A model generated the notes under the pieces. It was not told the origin of the DNA, did no database searches, and saw nothing but the letters and a program-made list of their open reading frames with translations. This document shows positions 55,258 through 64,000 of a stretch of DNA of 64,000 nt, in pieces (the first letter of the stretch is position 1; the number at the start of each line of letters is the position of its first letter). The stretch is from positions 186,001 through 250,000 of the forward strand of contig CP051143.1 in assembly GCA_001592805.2 (NCBI GenBank), in the 5' to 3' direction. Made by a program: the position numbers and the translations under genes. Source of the DNA: Peltaster fructicola (taxonomy: Eukaryota; Ascomycota; Dothideomycetes).

Positions 55258-56343
55258 CTAATAGTCGTCACTATCACAGGAGCTGTCCTCTGGCTGAAGG
55301 GAGGATGGTGTCGGCTCGTAGTAGTGGATGGCACCAGCTGCCTGGGCACAATTGCTCTTGCCGGTCTGGGCAGTGACCTCGTAGTCGAGGTTCTGTGGTC
55401 GGCCACGAACGTGCATGTAGTACCAGACCTCGCTGAGGACAGTTCGTCCGTTGTCGGTGGAGTTACGGCCAGCAGCAGTCTCGTTGAAGCGTGGGCCACT
55501 GCAGCCAAGGTATGGAACCTCACCGTACTCCTCCTTGAGTGCGGACTCGAAGCTAGCGAGCGAGTAGGTTGTGGTGTTGGATGGTACGATGTCGTGGTCG
55601 GCCAAGAAGTCGTAGGTTGGGAATTCCTCGTAATACTGGACGACAGTCTCGAAGAAGTCAATGACATCCTCGTGCTGGCGGTACCCTGGACCGTAGCATT
55701 CGGTCTGGAAAGTGCTGTAGCAAGTGGCGTGCTTGCTGAACTCGTGCTGTGATAGTAGTGTTAGTGGCGCTCATCCACTGCTGCCGTCAAAAGTACTCAC
55801 GCCCCAGAAGTCTGCATTCGGCTGACCTTGCGAGATCCAGTACTTGTTCATGTAGGCGAGCAAGTCATATTTGCCGAATGGCTCGAGGAAAGTACTGATG
55901 TTTGGTCCCGTGTAAGGTGGGACAACGGTGCCGTTCTTAAGACCATTGGTGGTGTTTGGCGATGGGACAGGATCGTATTGGCGACTCAGGTCGCAGTACT
56001 GAGTGTACGAGCCGTTGCTATCTTAGTGTTAGCAGTGTCCGTAACTACACGACTGCTCCTCTCACCAGAAGTCAGGCCAGAGACCATGAATGGTCCAGCT
56101 CTCGCGTGGGAGGAGCTGACCTTTGGCCTCGAGACCTGTGTAAGTGTCCCAAAACTGAGTCTGAAGAACGAGACCACCGTAAGTCTCAACGCAGCAGGTG
56201 TCGACGGTAAGTGGATTGGCCTTCTTGCTGCATGACAGGTACTCCTTCTGCAAGAAACAGGTGTGGTTGAGCTTGCTGACACCTGGGTAGAGAGCAGCAG
56301 TTGCAGTGGCCGTCAACGCGGCGATGACAGCGACAGACTTCAT
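55258..56343 (-). CDS. Secreted ribonuclease T2
   Basis: Three exons (56343-56066, 56017-55801, 55746-55258) make 984 nt, 327 aa; the introns are 48 and 54 nt. A signal peptide is clear (MKSVAVIAALTATATA, cleavage likely before ALYPG). The catalytic motifs are CAS-1 WTIHGLWPDFC (His86) and CAS-2 HEFSKHATC (His166, Glu167, His171), which begins exon 3 exactly. Cys pairs expected for the fold are present (CCVETYGG, YTQYCDLS, GCSGPRF, KSNCAQAAG). It is predicted to cleave single-stranded RNA through a 2',3'-cyclic phosphate in the extracellular space or vacuole. The last 20 residues form a short acidic tail, without the long C-terminal domain of yeast Rny1. A TATA box lies at 56418-56423. Confidence 0.95.
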
Positions 56344-56944
56344 GATGCAATGGATTCTTGTGAAAGAGAGAAGGACAGGTGAGAAGAAAGATCGACGGAT
56401 CCTATGATATAGCGGTGTTTATAACCACTGCGACTCATCTGTGCATAGCCTATTCCCACAGGGGTCTCGATCGCCAATGGGCACAGCAGCGCAAGTCAAG
56501 ATAGACAGCCAAGACGAAGCTGAATAGAACGCGAGTGAACGTGGTCGACCTCGTGGGAGGGCGATTGGCATGCAGGGCCAGCTCTGTCGACTACTATGCA
56601 CAATGGCGTTTCCCATTTTACGCCTAGCCAATCGTGCAAGATTGAGGTCGATTAGTGTCAGACCTAGAGAACGAACATGCTTTTCTGGAAGCCTGCCTGC
56701 ATTGGTCCTTCATTCGAGGAGCAACCCTTGGCTGCGACATGATGGCAGATTGTCACTACGCAAGGAGGATACAGAGCAGATTGCTGGATTGCATGGGCCG
56801 TAGTTTTGAAGCTGAGGTCAAGAGCTGTGATGTGCATTAAGAAGCTGTTGGGTTGATCGGCTCGGAATAAGCTTTGGTGCCTGCCTTGGCCTGAGCTTTG
56901 AGAGGATGATGTCGGCCTTCGTCGTGAAGATTTGAGCTTCCATT
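56344..56944. other. Divergent upstream region of RNase T2 and the mitochondrial membrane protein
   Basis: These 601 bases separate two divergent start codons. Apart from the TATA box of the RNase gene I see nothing. Confidence 0.4.
56418..56423 (-). promoter_or_regulatory. TATA box of the RNase T2 gene
   Basis: The minus strand reads GGTTATAAACACC, 75 bases upstream of the ATG at 56343, a good spacing for a short leader. Confidence 0.5.
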
Positions 56945-58990
56945 ATGCCAGGCGCAATGACGCGCGGTGTGCAGAGTGTTGCGCGACTGGCAAGGAACGA
57001 CTACGTGTGTCCCTCTTGTGTGTTGCACCAACACAGAGGCGTTTCCGAACAACTTATCACAGCTTCGACACGTCGAGCCGTTCACTCCACCCTACGACTT
57101 CGCCCAGGTCCACGCGCCAATGCCATTGCACCACGACAGACTCAAGTGCCTAGTAATGACATCTTGGCAACACGACAGTCTCGAGTGCCTCGCAATCGAC
57201 GGGCTGTCTCTCTAGCGTCTTCGACAGCCATAAACGCGCCGGCACATACGCCGAGCAGGTACGAAAATGTGCATTCCAGCTTCACAAAGCTGCAAGACGA
57301 TGCTGCCGCATTCGTGGACTTGTCAAGAACACAATTAGCCTTGAAAGGCTTCGAAAGCGACAACCCGACTATCAGAGTAGGCTTCCTAACACTTGGTGTA
57401 AAAGGAGCTGCGGCCGCTCGAAACCTAGCAAGAGTGCTGTTGAGTGATGCGCTGGGAGATGAAGGACAATGGGAGCAAGAGTTGCTACAGGCGGGAGCTG
57501 ATGGAAGGAGTCTCTTGCTGCGGTACGGCGAGCCCGATGACCTCGCCCACAGCAATGCTGTGATGAGAGTGATATCCATTCCTTCAGCATATCTGCAGAA
57601 ACACAAGCTTGAAATATTGATCACACCTCTTCGTACAGACTTCACCAACTCGACGGCGGCGGAGGTCGAAGATGCCTTGCTGGTACCCTCTTTGACAATT
57701 CCAGCGTCTGCTGGGCGAGTTGGATTTGTCAGAAGCCCTGTGCACAAGTCACTGATCATCGCTGGAGGCATTGACGGCGCCATACAGCTTGGCAGAATCC
57801 CTGTCGTCGACGATAGCGTCCTGATATCTGCAGTCGTCGATATCGCAGCAAGAGGAGGCTGGGATGACGGTACCGTCAAAACAGTGGACACCGCTTCTGC
57901 AAGCGAAGCATTACAGAAATTCCGGGTAGATCAGTCTTCCGGCGGTTCATTCGGGAACAAGTGGCTGACAAGCAATATACCAACGATCTCTGCATGGCTT
58001 ACGAACGCATCCGAGACAGTGGCGAATGCGAACATTGTCGAGCAATACGCCGCCAGCACGCTCACCGCAGTACAGCTATCTATCAACGAGGCTCAACTGG
58101 TGGAAGATGGGAACAATGAGTCTTCTTTGGTCAATGATGAGGTGCGAGATCGACTTCAGACCGTGATTCAGGACTGGTCGGCAGAAGCACACAACGATCT
58201 CCGAAACAATTTGGTCACTGCACTGGACTCCCGGGCTTGGCGAAGAACAGCCTGGTATCGCTTACTATGGCGTATTGACGACGTTTCATACTCGAGTACG
58301 GATATACTGAATCAGTGCTGGCTCAACGAGACAGAGCAGAGGCTTGCGTTCATAAGCGGTCGCATCAGAGAGGCAGGACTTGCGTCTGATGAGGAGCTCA
58401 AGGAAAATGGCATCTCTGTAAAACTCATCACTAGCGGTATTCGGGAAGAGCTGGCCACGCCAAAGAGCGAGAAGCTCACTGCTGCTGAGCTAGTACAGCT
58501 GCCCACGATGCTTACACGCATCCATGAGCAGAGTGGTATCGACCCGCTCTTCGACCCACCTTGGCCACAGACCATCAATCTCTCTCGGCAATCAATGCTA
58601 CATACCAGTGTACCAGCCATGCACAGGAAAGCGCAGGGACTAGTTCTGAGCACGTTTTCGACGATCGGTGGTACATCAGCGCTCGGAGCCTGGCTCTGGG
58701 TCGCTTCCTCGGGCGTGGCCTTGTATGAAGCGGGAGCCATAGCAGCACTCGGTCTCGTCTGGAGTCTCAGACGTTTACAACGGCTCTGGGGCAAGGAGAG
58801 AGACGATTTCTCAGCTACTGTACAAGAGAATGGCCGAAAAGTACTGGTAGAGATCGAGGATCAGCTTCGACGGCTTGTCCGAGATGGCGGCAGGGTCATA
58901 CCAGTTGCTGCCGATCGAGAAGGCCTACAAAGAGCCATGCTTGCGGTTGAGAACTGCCGACAGGCGCTCGCTGCACTGAAGAAGTCTTAG
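56945..58990 (+). CDS. Conserved mitochondrial membrane protein (possibly Mmc1-like)
   Basis: This is an intronless gene of 681 aa. The N-terminal 80 residues are rich in Arg, Ser and Ala with few acids (SVARLARNDYVC, STRRAVHSTLRLRPGPR), as in a mitochondrial presequence. A folded region follows with IRVGFLTLGVKGAAAARNLAR, SLLLRYGEPDDLAHSNAV and LIIAGGIDGAIQLGR. A helical middle has WLTNASETVANANIVEQYAA and DSRAWRRTAWYRLLWRID. Two hydrophobic stretches lie at about 563-608 (GGTSALGAWLWVASSGVALYE split by glycines, then AIAALGLVWSL). It resembles the fungal inner-membrane family that includes the dynamin-like Mmc1, but I am not certain of that name. The gene is divergent from RNase T2. Confidence 0.78.
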   Translation: MPGAMTRGVQSVARLARNDYVCPSCVLHQHRGVSEQLITASTRRAVHSTLRLRPGPRANAIAPRQTQVPSNDILATRQSRVPRNRRAVSLASSTAINAPAHTPSRYENVHSSFTKLQDDAAAFVDLSRTQLALKGFESDNPTIRVGFLTLGVKGAAAARNLARVLLSDALGDEGQWEQELLQAGADGRSLLLRYGEPDDLAHSNAVMRVISIPSAYLQKHKLEILITPLRTDFTNSTAAEVEDALLVPSLTIPASAGRVGFVRSPVHKSLIIAGGIDGAIQLGRIPVVDDSVLISAVVDIAARGGWDDGTVKTVDTASASEALQKFRVDQSSGGSFGNKWLTSNIPTISAWLTNASETVANANIVEQYAASTLTAVQLSINEAQLVEDGNNESSLVNDEVRDRLQTVIQDWSAEAHNDLRNNLVTALDSRAWRRTAWYRLLWRIDDVSYSSTDILNQCWLNETEQRLAFISGRIREAGLASDEELKENGISVKLITSGIREELATPKSEKLTAAELVQLPTMLTRIHEQSGIDPLFDPPWPQTINLSRQSMLHTSVPAMHRKAQGLVLSTFSTIGGTSALGAWLWVASSGVALYEAGAIAALGLVWSLRRLQRLWGKERDDFSATVQENGRKVLVEIEDQLRRLVRDGGRVIPVAADREGLQRAMLAVENCRQALAALKKS

Positions 58991-59485
58991 GACATTTACG
59001 ATGCTTCACCGTCGCAACCCACCAAGTGTCTGCGACTCCCAAGACTGTGAGCGAAGTCATTCAGCTGACAGACCTAAGCGCATGACCACACCACGCAGTG
59101 AGAGTTGTATGATCAAGACTAAATGAGCGACACGTGCGGACTGCTGTCTTCTAGGTCATGATTGTTGTTGGCCATGCGTGCTGTGCAATACTCCTTTCAC
59201 GAACAACTCGAGCTGGAGATATCCTGCTCGTTTGTAGTGTATCGTACTGCGTAGAGCCCGTGGTCGTACACCCAATGTAGACTACTCTTACGACTTCTCG
59301 AGCTCATCTTGTAAGCTGCTCATCCTTCGATATGTATTGATTGTTGTCAAGATAATTAAGTGGGTCCTGCATGGCTAGATTGCTGTACGGAGGCATTAGC
59401 AGCCCTGATAACAACTGCCTTCCAACCACCAACTATTCTTCTTTCAACAACACTGTCGACGAGTAATCAATACGCAAAGCCAACG
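58991..59485. other. Intergenic region upstream of urc4
   Basis: These 495 bases contain no supported gene. The urc4 frame is open upstream of its ATG, but without a conserved extension. Confidence 0.4.
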
Positions 59486-60907
59486 ATGTTCGAAGCACAT
59501 GATCCTTCAGTCTTCGTCCTGCCAGGATCACCTGATCCCACTATCGATCCAACAAGCTATCTCCGCAGCATCTACGCAGTGAGAGAGCGCTCGAAGCTCG
59601 TTCTTGAGAAGGCCAAGAAGAATGACTTGCACCACTTCAACGTGGACCTATCAAAGTTTGCAGATACTGCAAGTTTTGTTGTCTCAATCATCAAAGTTCG
59701 ATCATAAGCATCACATAATGAGTAATCTTGCTGACCGCAGCAGCGCGACTTCAGTCCAGACTACTCGAAGATTCCACCTCATGGTCGTTGGCAACACTTT
59801 GATGTCGGCGGAGAGGCTCGAGTGAACACCATGCTAGGATCATGGGGCTCAAATGTCGATACGTGCGAACGGACGAGACGCTTGATCGATCTCTTCGTCG
59901 TGTCAGTCCTGCTTGATGCCGGCGCAGGCACCAAGTGGTCTTACAAGTCGAAGGAGAGTGGCAAGAGCTTCCGTCGTAGCGAAGGTCTTGCCGTTGCAAG
60001 TCTAGAAATGTTCAAAGCTGGCACTTTCTCAAGCAATCCTAGCCAACCTTATCAGGTCGACAGCGTTGCCCTTGAGGCGCTCACGATGGAGACAATGGCC
60101 AATGGTTTGCAAGTCAGTAACGCTAACCCCATCGATGGCCTCGACGGGAGGACTAGACTGCTTGTTCAACTCGGGCACGCTCTGAAGAACAAAGAGATCT
60201 TTGGCGCAGACAGTCGTCCTGGCAATATGCTCGATTACCTCCTCTCACACCCAGGCACACAAGCTGGACCAGACCCGGTCATTCCACTTCCAACACTATG
60301 GGACACTCTGATGGATGGGCTCGTGTCCATCTGGCCAGGCACAAGAACGAAGATCAATGGGGTTCCTCTAGGCGATGCCTGGCCTTGTACAACTATGCCG
60401 AATGATCCGCAACAGCCATGGAAGAACATTTTGCCATTCCACAAGCTGACTCAATGGTTGACGTATTCTCTTATGGTGCCAATGCAGAAAATCGCCAACA
60501 TTCGCTTCATCGGCGTCGAGCTTATGACAGGTCTGCCAGAATATCGCAATGGAGGACTGTTGGTCGACACTGGCCTTCTCACGCTGAAGTCCGACGACCA
60601 CAAACGCGGCGTTGAGCAGTATCATATGAATGCTTCCCGAGGAGGTCAACAAAGTGTCGAGGTTGTTCCACTCTTCACAGCAGACGATGATGTGATTGTC
60701 GAATGGCGGGCACTGACCGTTGGCTTCCTCGACGAGCTGCTCGTCGAAGTCAATAATCTTCTCGGCTTGAAGGACGACAAGAAATTGTCACTAGCACAGA
60801 TGCTGGAGGCTGGCTCATGGAAAGGTGGCCGAGAAATCGCAGAAGTCTCACGTCCCAACACCAAGGAACCTCCAATTATGATCTTATCCGACGGCACAGT
60901 ATTCTAG
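59486..60907 (+). CDS. urc4: DUF1688 protein Urc4/Urg3 (uracil catabolism)
   Basis: Two exons (59486-59695, 59744-60907) make 1374 nt, 457 aa. The family is recognised from VPGSPDP-like LRSIYAVRERSKLVLEKA, then, after the intron, IPPHGRWQHFDVGGEARV, TRRLIDLFVVSVLLDAGAG and SEGLAVASLEMFKAGTFSS, and C-terminal IANIRFIGVELMTGLPEYRNGG and VEWRALTVGFLDELL. DUF1688 proteins (Urc4, Urg3) belong to the fungal URC pathway that degrades uracil; the exact reaction is not settled to my knowledge. The intron is unusual: the donor is gttcga and the acceptor is a tandem cagcag, so one Gln may be included or skipped. No other URC gene is adjacent. Confidence 0.92.
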
Positions 60908-61578
60908 GAGTCTGCTTTGCGCATTGGCTGGGACGATGAGCCACCATTCCTCGATTGCACACATCTTGGTCCGGCTGTCAGTGCTAGCACATACTTCAGG
61001 TCAGTCTGCAGTGACACCTACTGTCGTCCTCCTACAAAGAACAAACGAAGCGACAGTCTGGCCTCTGGATGGCATCCACACCCGCTGAGGAGCAATCCTC
61101 CATGACGACAGCAAGATATGCTTCGTAAACACGGCATGATCAGCAGCTCTCGTGTGCGGAAGCTCTGCTGACGATGCATGGTAATGAAAGAAAGCTTGTG
61201 ATACGATTAGACAGTGTCTGTAAGCTCGCAGAAACGGTATTGAGTATGCTGTTGCTGGAAAGCTCTCTGGCAGTGCTGTAGCATAGTAGTATTACTAAGA
61301 AACTCTTTCAAAAGTGCAGTGCTCTCCCAGCCTGGTTCGTGACCGTCACATCTTCTTGCTTGCTGACATTGCCTTAAGGGTCTGCTCGGATCTCGGGGCA
61401 TAAAGCTAACGGAGCTCGGGGCATAACGAGCCAACCTCAGGTACCTTGTTGTTCAGCACTGGATTAATGTCTTTGTTATAAGAGATGCAGTCATGCCAGC
61501 TTGATGGACAGCATCAGACAACTCAAAGAGACCCAGCAAGGCACAGAAATCACCAGAAAAGAACACGACACTGCAGCA
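60908..61578. other. Upstream region of the NmrA-like gene
   Basis: These 671 bases hold no supported gene. They contain a 12-bp direct repeat (61392 and 61415). An alternative in-frame ATG for the next gene lies at 61504. Confidence 0.4.
61392..61426 (+). repeat. Direct repeat CTCGGGGCATAA in NmrA-like promoter
   Basis: Two identical 12-bp copies start 23 bases apart, about 150-190 bases upstream of the preferred ATG. They contain CGGGG and could be a regulator site, but no known motif is matched with confidence. Confidence 0.5.
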
Positions 61579-62620
61579 ATGGTATCACAGAAGTATCTTC
61601 TTACTGGAGTGACAGGAGGCCTTGGAGGCAAGATCCTTGAAGACATGCTCAATAGGCTCAATCTCCCAGCTGCTTCAATCACGGCCACCTCTCGCTCAGA
61701 GAGCAGCAGAGGGTTGTTCGAATCGCAAGGCTTGAACTTCAAAGTGCTCGATTACGATCGCCCTGAGACCATTCGCGAGGCTTTGGTTGGTGTCGACAAC
61801 TTCCTCTTCATGTCTGCATCGGAGTTCGACAACGACAAACGCAGGATCATGCACCGGAACGTCGTCGATGCGGCCAAAGCCGTAGGAGTACGCAAGACGT
61901 GGTATGTCAGTCTCGCTTTTGGCGGGTTTGGGGTGAACGAGAAGGTGAGCGTGCAGGCTGTGCACAACTGGACGGAGGAGATGCTCATCGAGTGAGTTCT
62001 TCTTGCTTATATGACGATCTCCTGCTAACAGTGGTCCAAGATCGAACATGGACTTCGTCAGCATACGTGCCGGTGTTTATGCTGATGCATTTCCTCTGTT
62101 CATGAACTGGTATCCTGAGAGCAAGGCTATTCATTTGCCAAAGCTCGAGCCGCCAGTGAGTAGTGGCTATATAGCTCTGACATCTCGAGATGAGCTTGGC
62201 GAGGGTATAGCAAGTCTGTTGACCCAAGGTCTCGAGGCACATCCAAGCATCAAGCCACATGGCGAGCGCCAGATCGTGCTGTTGACATCCGCAGTCACCA
62301 GCACGTTTATCGATATCGCGAATGCCATCAACAGTGTCCGCATACAGCAACAACCTGTCGATTTTCTCGAGCCAACAGAATGGGTCGAAGACGCCGCAAA
62401 GACTGACCTAGGCAGCAAGTCGAAGGCTTGGTTTGAAACGAGGCTGACCTGGTTTCGAGAGATGTGCAATGGTGCTCTTGAGACAACGGACCCTGCCTTG
62501 GAGACGCTGCTCGGTCGTAAGCCATTAAGTGGTGTCGAGATCGTCAAGAGCCTTGTTGGTGGCAGTAATGGCGAATATACCTGGCATCAGAACTCAGGTG
62601 GTGCAAGAAGTGCCAAATAG
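61579..62620 (+). CDS. NmrA-like NAD(P)-binding protein
   Basis: Two exons (61579-61991, 62032-62620) make 1002 nt, 333 aa. A Rossmann dinucleotide motif sits at the N-terminus (YLLTGVTGGLGGKILEDML, GxxGxxG), followed by TATSRSES and FKVLDYDRPETIREALVGVD. After these come MHRNVVDAAKAVGVRKTWYVS and the spliced segment MDFVSIRAGVYADAF, all typical of NmrA/atypical SDR proteins. Such proteins act as redox sensors or as NAD(P)H reductases; the substrate is unknown. The start at 61579 gives the usual short N-terminus; an ATG at 61504 would add 25 polar residues. The 40-nt intron is the shortest in the window and has its ctaac very near the acceptor. It converges with the next gene, 30 bases away. 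Confidence 0.88.
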
Positions 62621-62650
62621 TGATTGGGAACCCTCACTCATATCTGCCTC

Positions 62651-63171
62651 TCACGTAGCATGTCTAGCTCTTCTTCTGTCGTCAGTGGTGTCCTCTTCAC
62701 TGTCGTCTCTAAATCCCTCCTCAAGATCTCGACTGAGTCTAGCATCACTGTGTACCTCGACATTGCCACCTCTTACCGATCGTTCTCGATGTGACAGGTC
62801 GAAGCCAACCATACTTTCGCCCTCCTCTTCGCCGAACGCAACATCGTCTGCATCTTGACTGGTTCCATTCGCTGCGACTGCGGCACGGCGGCGGCGTCGT
62901 CTCTCGGCGACTCGATGAAAGAAATCGGCGATGTTCATGAGGACCTGCGACGAGGCTGACGTAGGCGTGCCTACCCAAGGCTCGACTGATGCATACTGGC
63001 TGTAACGCTCGCGGTGTCGCCTGACAAGAGGTACGATGACGAATGTGATCAGGATGAAGATGAAGGCTGCAATCAAGGCTGGCGCTGTGATTATCTGGAT
63101 CGTGTCAAACCATAGACTCCACCGTGGCGCGACCAGCAACTTACCTTTACTGCATCGAGAAACCCTGCCAT
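62651..63171 (-). CDS. Small single-pass membrane protein of unknown function
   Basis: Two exons (63171-63145, 63094-62651) make 471 nt, 156 aa. The 50-nt intron has gtaagt and gatccag. The first exon encodes MAGFLDAVK. One hydrophobic segment follows (residues about 10-32, IITAPALIAAFIFILITFVIV split here at PALI), then a positively charged stop (RRHRERY), so the C-terminal part is probably cytosolic. The rest is charged: RVAERRRRRRAA, an acidic FGEEEGES and a tail ending DDRRRARHAT. I do not recognise a family. The frame across the intron and the start right before the hydrophobic segment support a real gene. It overlaps nothing but ends 30 bases from the NmrA-like stop codon. Confidence 0.72.
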
Positions 63172-63601
63172 TGTGCTTCCTGGAGACAATACACTGTTGC
63201 GACGAGCATGAAAAGAGCACGCATTGGTCTTGAGAGCTGTTGATGTGGTCAGAAGACGACTAACGTCAGGAGGAACCGACGTACGCGGCAAAGACGTGGC
63301 TGATCCAGGGTTATCCCGTCTTGAGAAGCTACACAATACAAAGAGCCATATTCAAGAGCTCCTCTTGGTATCGACGCTTCTTCAGCGATGTGCTCGTACT
63401 ACTACAACAATAGCCTGCTCCTCCAAGAGAAGTAGGTTGATTACAAGGTATTTACAAACCTCCCTTTTCGAGTATTGTGTACATAAGCACTCTCCGGGAC
63501 GAGGTACGACTAGTCTCTCACGTCCTTCGCATGCTCAGACGCTGTTGGTGACGGCGGTACCACTACTGTCGTTGGAGTGGACACTTGCTGCGACTCGCCA
63601 C
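63172..63601. other. Intergenic region between two minus-strand genes
   Basis: These 430 bases hold the promoter of the small membrane protein gene and the 3' flank of the next gene. A plus-strand frame of 147 codons (63224-63667) is not supported: its composition looks random and it runs into the opposite-strand gene. Confidence 0.35.
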
Positions 63602-64000
63602 TCACACGGTTATTTCCTCCTTCTCTTCACGTCCAGCACTCTCTTCAGTGATGGCCGATTGTGTTGAGATCTCCGATGTGGCTGCTCTTCTTCGAGCACG
63701 ACGACGAGCTCTCTCATCATCAGCGCTTTCTCGTCTGCGCCTTACACGTACGCTGTCGTCTTCGTCGCCTCGAAGACCTTGTAACAGCGATGCAGCTCGA
63801 TCCGCAACATCTTCACCCTCTGAGACAGCAGCAAGCTCTCCGGCAGCTTCTTCACCCAGGCTGTCCGCAGCTATGGGGCTCAACTGCTCAATCTCTTCGT
63901 CTTCGTCGCCGATATCTGGCGCCTTTTGGCCAGAAGCAACTCGCACTTGATGACGGTCCTTCAAGCGAGCGCGACGTCGTCGGTCGCGAGTGTCCCTAGT
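63602..64000 (-). CDS. 3' end of a gene running off the window (acidic/Arg-rich C-terminus)
   Basis: The open frame enters from the window end and stops at 63602, giving at least 132 residues. It begins with an Arg-rich stretch (TRDTRDRRRRARLKDRHQ), continues with an acidic Ala/Glu-rich part (DIGDEDEEIEQLSP, GEEAAGELAAVSEGEDVAD), then RVRRRRESADDERARRRARRR, and ends SAGREEKEEITV. This looks like a disordered tail; the N-terminal part that would identify the protein lies outside the window. An intron inside the visible part cannot be excluded. Confidence 0.55.
   Translation of the reverse strand, partial: TRDTRDRRRRARLKDRHQVRVASGQKAPDIGDEDEEIEQLSPIAADSLGEEAAGELAAVSEGEDVADRAASLLQGLRGDEDDSVRVRRRRESADDERARRRARRRAATSEISTQSAITEESAGREEKEEITV

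Overview
The window is nuclear DNA of a filamentous ascomycete (Pezizomycotina, most likely a dothideomycete; the lineage below phylum is inference). It is intron-poor but almost every gene has one to four introns of 40-60 nt (one of 92 nt and one of 135 nt), usually with GTRNGY donors and CTAAC/CTGAC-like branch points. Gene content fits this group: a CreC carbon-repression WD40 protein, a HET-NACHT-ankyrin NLR locus, BAHD-type acyltransferases, a Zn2Cys6 regulator with a DUF3425-like C-terminus, Urc4 and Zds proteins. I see no bacterial operons, rRNA, tRNA, CRISPR arrays or recognisable transposons.

Layout. 0-9.4 kb: creC (-), gem1/Miro (+), a Zds1/Zds2-family gene (+), and a small IPxxT-repeat protein (+). 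9.8-13.4 kb: a broken HET-NACHT-ankyrin NLR (-). 14.7-22 kb: a ZIP zinc transporter (+) and two divergently arranged BAHD acyltransferases. 22-26 kb is gene-poor. 26-36 kb: Ctf4/SepB (-), a large Ser/Thr-rich secreted protein (+), the H2A.Z chaperone Chz1 (+) and a six-finger C2H2 factor resembling Zap1/ZafA (+). 36-49 kb is a housekeeping block: Prp5 helicase (-), a two-HMG-box mitochondrial protein (+), a membrane-anchored coiled-coil protein (+), SURF4/Erv29 (+) and Nup84/Nup107 (+). 49-64 kb: patatin-like protein (-), Zn2Cys6 factor (-), GFA-domain protein (+), RNase T2 (-), mitochondrial membrane protein (+), Urc4 (+), NmrA-like reductase (+), a small single-pass membrane protein (-) and the 3' end of another gene (-).

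The most coherent system is zinc homeostasis. The ZIP transporter promoter and the Zap1-like factor's own upstream region, about 20 kb apart, share an identical 12-mer (CCATCAAGGTGT), and the 8-mer ATCAAGGT occurs four times in these two regions. This suggests that the factor drives both the transporter and itself. Other points of interest are a 7-nt microexon in chz1, a patatin-family protein whose GxSxG nucleophile is Ala, a frameshifted and stop-interrupted NLR, and reading-frame switches in the Zds and Nup84 genes that are either weak introns or single-base indels.

Exon boundaries come from reading the sequence by eye: each model was checked for frame continuity, and the divisible-by-three lengths are stated. 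No similarity search was run; family names rest on motif recognition.
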